Below are positions 32,676 to 37,365 of a stretch of DNA of 37,365 bases, piece after piece. Numbering within the stretch: the first letter of the stretch is position 1; every line of letters starts with the position of its first letter. Location of the stretch: positions 1 through 37,365 of the forward strand of contig JBEKZL010000192.1 in assembly GCA_049509915.1 (NCBI GenBank), given 5' to 3'. The DNA is from JBEKYD01 sp049509915. Lineage in GTDB: Bacteria > Acidobacteriota > Terriglobia > Bryobacterales > Bryobacteraceae. The position numbers and the translations under genes are program-made. Below the pieces are notes generated by a model that was not told where the DNA came from, ran no database searches, and saw only the letters and a list, made by a program, of their open reading frames with translations.

Positions 32676-32817
32676 GGGGGCGGAAGCCGGCCGCGACGAA
32701 ACTGTCGATGCGCAGCGACACTCTCAAGGCTACTGTACTATGGCGCGGGCGGGGCTGTCGCCGGGGCCCGCGGGTTCTTAATCGTTCCGGGGAAGTTTAG
32801 TTCCCGGTGACCGCTCC

Positions 32818-32883
32818 CTTGCGGCCGCGGCTCGGTTACGGGCACCGCGTGTTTGTAGTCACTTACCGAGCCGCGACCGCAAG
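32818..32883. repeat. Long imperfect hairpin, REP-like
   Basis: Left arm 32818-32838 (CTTGCGGCCGCGGCTCGG…) pairs with right arm 32864-32883 (…CCGAGCCGCGACCGCAAG) over about 20 positions with one C/T difference and one unpaired base; the loop is 25 nt. It sits between two minus-strand transcription units (recJ end at 32920, KdpD-like start at 32675). It may act as terminator for recJ, although no T-run follows, or belong to a dispersed palindromic repeat family of acidobacterial genomes. Confidence 0.6.
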
Positions 32884-32919
32884 CGGAATCCCCGGATCGG
32901 TTAAACACTATGGGACCTA

Positions 32920-34638
32920 CTACCGCCAGTCCCGCAGCACCGCGCACCATCCCGGATAGCCTCGGCTGGCCGAATAGGCATCTTCTTCGAGGCTGAACAG
33001 AATGTCCACGCGCGCTCCCGCCGGCAGCTCCGCTACTCGCGTGGCCAGATTCCAGCCCTTCAATGTCACGCCGCGGCCGGCCTGGCGGAAAGCTACCCGC
33101 AGGTGTTTCTCTTTCATGACGACCGGCGCCGCAACCACTTCGACGCCCTCCGCCAGAAACAGCGGCTCCCGGTTGCCATGGCCGAACGGGCCCAGGCGCA
33201 GCACGCCATCCACAGCCGGCCCGGTCAGCTCACCGAGTTCGGCGCGGGCGTCCACGGCGTGGGTCGGCAAGAAATCCTCGGGCGCGAGCCTGGTGGCGGC
33301 ATAATCGGCAAAGCGCCGGCGGAATTCCGCCACCCGCGCGGCTTCGAGCGTAACCCCGGCGGCGTGCCGGTGGCCGCCGAAGCGCACGAAAACCTCCCGC
33401 ATCGATTCCAGTGCCTCCAGCAGGTGAAAACCGTCGACGCTCCGGCCGGAACCTTGCGCCATGCCGCTCGACTGATCCAGGCCAAGCACAAAGACCGGCC
33501 GGTGCAACCGTTCCACCAGGCGGCTGGCCACGATGCCGAGCACGCCGCGGTGCCAGTCTCCACCGTAAAACACCAGCGCGGCGGCCGCCTGGTCGTCAGG
33601 CGCTTCCAGGCAGGCTTCCAACGTGGCGGCCTCGGTGCGCCGCCTTTCGGTGTTGTGCTCGTTGAGGCCGCGCGCCAGCGTTTCGGCGTGGCTGGCATCG
33701 GCGGTGAGGAATAGTTCGATTACCTGCCGCGCGGTATCCATGCGGCCGGCGGCATTCACGCGCGGACCGATCTGGAACGCCACCTGGCGCGAGGTGGGCG
33801 CCATGCCGACGGTCAATCCGGCAACCTGGAAGAGCGCCCGCAAGCCAGGATTGCGCGGGTCGCTCAGTCCCGCCAGCCCATGGCTGACCATGGCGCGGTT
33901 CTCGCCCGTAAGCGGCACCACGTCGGCCACCGTGGCGATGGCCACCAGCTTCAGCAAAGACGCCAAAATGCGTTCGATCTTGGCCGGCGTCCATTCGAGC
34001 CGCGCCAGCAGCGCCTGCGCCAGCTTGAATGCCACGCCCGCCCCGCACAGATCCTTCTCCGGGTAGCCGCAGTCCGGCCGGTTGGGGTTCAGCACCGCCA
34101 GCGCCGGAGGCAGGGCGGATTCGGGCAAATGATGATCGGTGACAACCACGTCGATGCCCAACTCCCGGGCGCGTTCCACTACGGCGGCGGCGCGAATTCC
34201 GGTATCCACGCTGACGATCAGCCGGACACCGTCCGCGGCGGCCCGCTCCACGACGTCCGCGCGCATGCCGTAACCGTCCTGGAGACGGTGCGGCACGTGA
34301 TAGCCGGCGCTGCCGCCGGCGAGCTCGATCGTCTTGTGCAGGAGCACAACCGACAGCGTGCCGTCCACGTCATAGTCGCCGTAGATCAGGATTTTCTCGC
34401 GGTTGCGGATGGCGGCCAGCAATCGGTCGACGGCCGGTTCCATGTCCCGCAGCAGCGCGGGGGGATGAAGGTCGGCGAGGGAGGGGGAAAGAAACCGGCG
34501 CGCCGCGGCTGGGTCGGAGAACCCGCGCCGGACCAGCACCCGGGCGGCCAGGACACCCACCCCCAAATCGCTCGCCAGGCTGGCGGCCGCGCTATCGAAA
34601 TTGTCGAGTGATGGGACGAGCCAACGCGAGCCCGGCAC
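32920..34638 (-). CDS. recJ: Single-stranded-DNA-specific exonuclease RecJ
   Basis: 572 aa, typical length. It degrades single-stranded DNA 5' to 3' in recombination and mismatch repair. DHH-domain motifs are LIYGDYDVDGTLS (84-96), LIVSVDTGIRA (D145) and VVVTDHHLPE (DHH at 168-170). The DHHA1 part has GSGRSVDGFHLLEAL and VRFGGHRHAAGVT. The C-terminal OB fold ends LFSLEEDAYSASRGYPG. Metal-binding aspartates and histidines are all present. It follows the gene ending at 34641 by 2 bp, so the two should be co-transcribed. Confidence 0.95.
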   Translation of the reverse strand: MPGSRWLVPSLDNFDSAAASLASDLGVGVLAARVLVRRGFSDPAAARRFLSPSLADLHPPALLRDMEPAVDRLLAAIRNREKILIYGDYDVDGTLSVVLLHKTIELAGGSAGYHVPHRLQDGYGMRADVVERAAADGVRLIVSVDTGIRAAAVVERARELGIDVVVTDHHLPESALPPALAVLNPNRPDCGYPEKDLCGAGVAFKLAQALLARLEWTPAKIERILASLLKLVAIATVADVVPLTGENRAMVSHGLAGLSDPRNPGLRALFQVAGLTVGMAPTSRQVAFQIGPRVNAAGRMDTARQVIELFLTADASHAETLARGLNEHNTERRRTEAATLEACLEAPDDQAAAALVFYGGDWHRGVLGIVASRLVERLHRPVFVLGLDQSSGMAQGSGRSVDGFHLLEALESMREVFVRFGGHRHAAGVTLEAARVAEFRRRFADYAATRLAPEDFLPTHAVDARAELGELTGPAVDGVLRLGPFGHGNREPLFLAEGVEVVAAPVVMKEKHLRVAFRQAGRGVTLKGWNLATRVAELPAGARVDILFSLEEDAYSASRGYPGWCAVLRDWR

Positions 34639-34640
34639 GG

Positions 34641-35165
34641 CTAATTATTCGAAAAATAGCCGCCCAGCCCGTCGTCTTCGGCATCTTCATGTTCATCCGA
34701 GACATGCGCCACGATTTCATCCTCGATCTCGAGAAATTCCTCGTACCAGTCCGGCTGCAGCTCGTAGACGTACATGCGCAAATGATAGTCGAACGCCAGT
34801 TCGATCGAACACGTAACGCCGAGGTACGGACGCAGTTCGCGCAGGCGCTTTTCGTAATCGCGGCGCTCGTCGCGCTCGAGGCCGCAATCGTCGAGATGCC
34901 CGAGCAGGTCGTCGATATCGGAGGCTTCGAATTCGCGCGCGGCGAAGACGACCATGCTGGCGCCGGCTTTGCGCGCCACCTCGAGGAACATCTGGTAATC
35001 GGGATGGCGTTCGGTATCCCAAAGCACCATCGGCATGCCTTCCAGGCCTCCCGGGCTGCCGAAGAAAACAGCCAACTCGCTGCCCGCCAGGTAGTCCAGC
35101 ATTTCGCGTTTCAGGGTATCGAGATTCAGGTCCACGTACTTCCTCAGTTTTTGAAAGGCAACCAT
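34641..35165 (-). CDS. Hypothetical protein upstream of recJ
   Basis: 174 aa from the ATG at 35163-35165 (MVAFQKLRKYVDLNLD). The frame stays open further upstream, but that part overlaps the broken toxin gene antisense-free and shows no homology, so it is excluded. The protein is acidic, especially the C-terminus (EIVAHVSDEHEDAEDD). It contains LAGSELAVFFGSPGGLEGMPMVLW and SMVVFAAREFEASDID. I recognise it only as a conserved-looking acidobacterial hypothetical; no catalytic motif is evident. Its 2-bp spacing to recJ suggests a shared transcript. Confidence 0.7.
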   Translation of the reverse strand: MVAFQKLRKYVDLNLDTLKREMLDYLAGSELAVFFGSPGGLEGMPMVLWDTERHPDYQMFLEVARKAGASMVVFAAREFEASDIDDLLGHLDDCGLERDERRDYEKRLRELRPYLGVTCSIELAFDYHLRMYVYELQPDWYEEFLEIEDEIVAHVSDEHEDAEDDGLGGYFSNN

Positions 35166-35230
35166 AGAATACCAGAGGGCGCGGTTCGGTATACCGTCGG
35201 CCGCGTCCGGGCATCGCCCATCGGTTTTCT

Positions 35231-35448
35231 TCAGAGCTCCGTTTTGTCGATCTCGTCCATGGCTCGGTGGCGGATGTGCAGCACCTCCACAAGCCTGGGC
35301 CGCTCGAGAATGCGGTAGATGACGCGATAGATATGCGGTTTGTGGCCGTAAAGCAGGTGCCTGAGCCGATCGTCCTCCGGCGTAACAGCGCACCGGCCAG
35401 GCGAGCTGCGATGACTGCCCTCGGCGTGATCTTAACCCGATATGCCAT
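35231..35448 (-). pseudogene. RelE/ParE-type toxin, internally deleted
   Basis: The gene opens MAYRVKITPRAV, a standard RelE/ParE start. In a different frame it continues VTPEDDRLRHLLYGHKPHIY, then RVIYRILERPRLVEVLHIRH and AMDEIDKTEL to the stop at 35231. The roughly 40 residues that normally connect these parts are gone, and the deletion shifts the frame. The start overlaps the antitoxin gene by 17 nt, the usual TA order with antitoxin first. The toxin must be inactive. Confidence 0.85.
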
Positions 35449-35659
35449 GGGCGGCTTCGAATTCGGCGAAGAATTCGTCGGCGTCGCGTCCTTTTCCCTG
35501 CCTGACCTGCTCTAAGCCCTGACGGATACCTTCGTTCGCGTCGGCTCGGGCGGCGATGTCGAGCAGTCGTTGACAGGCTTCAGCGTCCTGAACGACTGCC
35601 TCGGCTTTGCCCTTGATCGTCAGCACCACTGGCCGTTTGGTCCTCTTGAGCTGCTTCAT
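35432..35659 (-). CDS. Phd/YefM-type antitoxin
   Basis: 75 aa. The N-terminal part KRTKRPVVLTIKGKAEAVVQDAEACQRLLD follows the DNA-binding Phd/YefM fold. The C-terminal part (NEGIRQGLEQVRQGKGRDADEFFAEFEAAHG) would wrap the toxin. GGGGGA upstream of the ATG is a plausible ribosome binding site. With its toxin deleted, the antitoxin may persist as an autonomous repressor, as protection against a related toxin elsewhere, or simply be on its way out. Confidence 0.82.
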   Translation of the reverse strand: MKQLKRTKRPVVLTIKGKAEAVVQDAEACQRLLDIAARADANEGIRQGLEQVRQGKGRDADEFFAEFEAAHGISG

Positions 35660-35826
35660 GAAGTCCCCCGAACGGCGGCGGAAAGTCGTCAGCGACTGGA
35701 TGTCCTGGGTTCGGTAACGTATTCGAGGGCAACCGTAATTGCGAAACCGGGTACTTAGGACTCGCCACGAAATAACAATGGCAAGACTTGCCGGACCGTA
35801 GGGATGGCGGCGGCGACGCCGTGCGT

Positions 35827-37365
35827 CTAACCGTAGCCGCCGGGGGCGTCCGACCCGGTGTTGGGTGGAGAAACAGAGCCAGGCCGTGCGGGACCGCGCT
35901 TCGACAGGAAGCGGTCGACCACCTCCGCGGCGATGTTCGCAACCACGGCCTTATTGACGGCGGCCGGTTCAGCCTCTACAGTCTTGCAAGAGCCGGCGGC
36001 GCCGGCCGAGCAGCCGCAGGGGAGCTCCCGGTGGGCTTTCGGCGCGACACCGATGCCCCGTGAAGCGAGGTACCGTTCCACCGCGGCCGCCACCGCCGGC
36101 CGATCAGGTGCGGCCGTCGCGCCGGTTGCTGGCGCGTCGTCGATGCCCAGCGGCATTTCGAACGCCTGCTCCGGTTCGCGCACCACGTAGGCCAGCCGCT
36201 TGATGTTGATGAGGTGCTGCGGCCCGATGTTATCCGACGTGATGTTGCCGGCTGCCGCACCGCAGCCCAGCGTCATGGCTGGAAAGACGTTGGTAGTGAT
36301 ACCGGTAGAGCCTTGCGGAGCCGGCGTATTCACCAACACCCGCATGGCGGGGACGCTCAGTCCGTACTCGCGGATGCGGGCATCGTCGCGGGCGTAAATC
36401 ACGGCCGTGTGGCCCAGCCCGCCGAACTTCAACAGGGCATTGCAGATGTCGAGAGCGGTCGGAAAATCCCTAACGAAACCGAGCGCCAGAACCGGCGAGA
36501 GCTTCTCCATGGAGAGGGGATGCTGCTTGCCGACGCCGCCGATCTCGGCGCACAGAATGGTGGTGCCGTCAGGCACTTCGAATCCCGCCATCCGCGCCAG
36601 TTTGGCCGGGGCCTGCCCGACGCACTGCGGGTTAATGGACCAGTTGGGCAGCACCAGCAGCTTGCTCAGCGCCTGCGCCTGCTCTTCGGTGCAAAGATGC
36701 GCGCGATTCCGCCGCAGCAAGTCCAGAATGCGGCCGCGGAGCGAACTCTCGGCCACGAGCGTCTGTTCGCTGGAACAGACCGTGCCGTAATCGAACGACT
36801 TGCCGGTAACGATCTTGCGGACAGCGTCGTCCAGGTCCGCAGACGTATCGACCAACACCGGGACATTGCCCGGACCGACTCCGAAAGCCGGTTTGCCGCT
36901 GGAATATGCCGCCTTGACGATGCCGGCGCCGCCGGTAGCCAGGATCACCCCAGTAAGCTCGTGCTTCATGAGTGCTCCGGTGCCCTCCAAGGTGGCGTTA
37001 TCGACGCATTGAATGATGCCCTCGGGCGCTCCGGCTTCGACCGCGGCCTGGGCCAGAATAGCGGCGGTGGCGCAAGTGCAGCGGTGAGCGCGGGGATGTG
37101 GGCTCACCACCACCCCGTTACCGGCCTTAATCGAAATCAAAACCTTGTAGATGGCCGTGGAAGTGGGATTAGTGGTAGGCAGAATCGCCGCAACCACCCC
37201 CACCGGGACCGCAATTTCTACGATTTTCTCCTGCACCAGCTCATGCACCACACCCACGGTTTTCATGCCGCGCATGCGGCGCGGAAGCCAGTCGCACGCG
37301 AGCAGGTTCTTGATGTACTTGTCGGGTGCGTTGCCGTAGCCGGTTTCTTCCACCGCCATTTCCGC
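35827..37365 (-). CDS. CoA-acylating aldehyde dehydrogenase (EutE/PduP type), 5' partial, with C-terminal tail
   Basis: At least 512 aa visible; the N-terminus lies beyond 37365. The core has PVGVVAAILPTTNPTSTAIYK, the NAD-site AFGVGPGNVPVLVD, the catalytic cysteine in FDYGTVCSSEQ and MTLGCGAAAGNITSDNI, all typical of acylating aldehyde dehydrogenases such as EutE, PduP and the AdhE N-terminal part. After the core (…LAYVVREPEQAF) there is a tail of about 110 residues. It has two amphipathic-looking helices (RPAVAAAVERYLASRG and NKAVVANIAAEVVDRFLSKR) separated by a Cys-rich linker. Such helices can serve as encapsulation peptides for bacterial microcompartments. No shell gene is in the window, so this is inference. 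Confidence 0.88.
   Translation of the reverse strand, partial: AEMAVEETGYGNAPDKYIKNLLACDWLPRRMRGMKTVGVVHELVQEKIVEIAVPVGVVAAILPTTNPTSTAIYKVLISIKAGNGVVVSPHPRAHRCTCATAAILAQAAVEAGAPEGIIQCVDNATLEGTGALMKHELTGVILATGGAGIVKAAYSSGKPAFGVGPGNVPVLVDTSADLDDAVRKIVTGKSFDYGTVCSSEQTLVAESSLRGRILDLLRRNRAHLCTEEQAQALSKLLVLPNWSINPQCVGQAPAKLARMAGFEVPDGTTILCAEIGGVGKQHPLSMEKLSPVLALGFVRDFPTALDICNALLKFGGLGHTAVIYARDDARIREYGLSVPAMRVLVNTPAPQGSTGITTNVFPAMTLGCGAAAGNITSDNIGPQHLINIKRLAYVVREPEQAFEMPLGIDDAPATGATAAPDRPAVAAAVERYLASRGIGVAPKAHRELPCGCSAGAAGSCKTVEAEPAAVNKAVVANIAAEVVDRFLSKRGPARPGSVSPPNTGSDAPGGYG

Noticed and set aside
1..37365. CRISPR array or defence island
   Set aside because: No regularly spaced repeats, cas genes or recognised restriction or abortive-infection modules were seen; only the degraded toxin-antitoxin pair and a Uma2 protein.

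Overview
The window looks like chromosome of an acidobacterium of the Solibacter/Bryobacterales type. This rests on high-GC sequence and several lineage-typical families: a secreted protein ending in the 'Solibacter uncharacterized C-terminal domain' (TIGR03437), a TIGR02999-type ECF sigma factor, a Ser/Thr kinase fused to a TolB/PD40 beta-propeller, and conserved acidobacterial hypothetical proteins. The species assignment is inference.

Layout. 1-2658 is a mobile-element margin: the 3' end of an ISKra4-type transposase, a small tyrosine recombinase, a tRNA-Arg(ACG)-like 3' half that looks like an attachment site, and about 1.2 kb with no convincing gene. 2659-9280 holds an ECF sigma factor (minus strand) divergent from a vanadium haloperoxidase-type protein, an OmpA-like-domain protein, a SnoaL-like protein and a receptor-type Ser/Thr kinase. 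9281-9745 is a second gene-poor stretch with a tRNA-Phe-like 3' half. 9851-13613 is a tight minus-strand operon of an oxalyl-CoA synthetase-like ligase, a PanE-like reductase and an OFA-family MFS transporter. It is best explained as oxalate uptake, activation and reduction. 13820-14951 is greA plus a CDP-alcohol phosphatidyltransferase. 14965-16367 holds debris: a tRNA 5' half, a decayed group II intron with domain V intact and its reverse transcriptase deleted, and a frameshifted NTF2-like gene. 16473-20119 encodes two secreted proteins (SBBP/TIGR03437 and a GH39-like glycosidase). 20206-26408 is a minus-strand run transcribed as valS-nadC-birA-coaX-Uma2-hypothetical. 26564-30470 carries plus-strand accessory genes: a GNAT, an SDR lacking a segment, a GT2, a decayed alpha/beta hydrolase, a small secreted protein and a cupin. 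30481-32675 is a tandem pair of KdpD N-terminal/USP proteins without a histidine kinase. 32920-35165 is recJ plus a hypothetical gene. 35231-35659 is a Phd-type antitoxin with a broken toxin. The window ends inside a CoA-acylating aldehyde dehydrogenase with an unusual C-terminal tail.

The most interesting items are: the ligase/PanE/OFA operon, which matches the oxalyl-CoA reduction route of oxalate assimilation; two different tRNA 3' halves that share an almost identical motif exactly 5 nt after CCA, suggesting related integrating elements; the HK-less tandem KdpD pair with a degenerate upstream copy; and the tailed aldehyde dehydrogenase, which may be microcompartment cargo. All functional calls come from reading motifs by eye; no searches were run.
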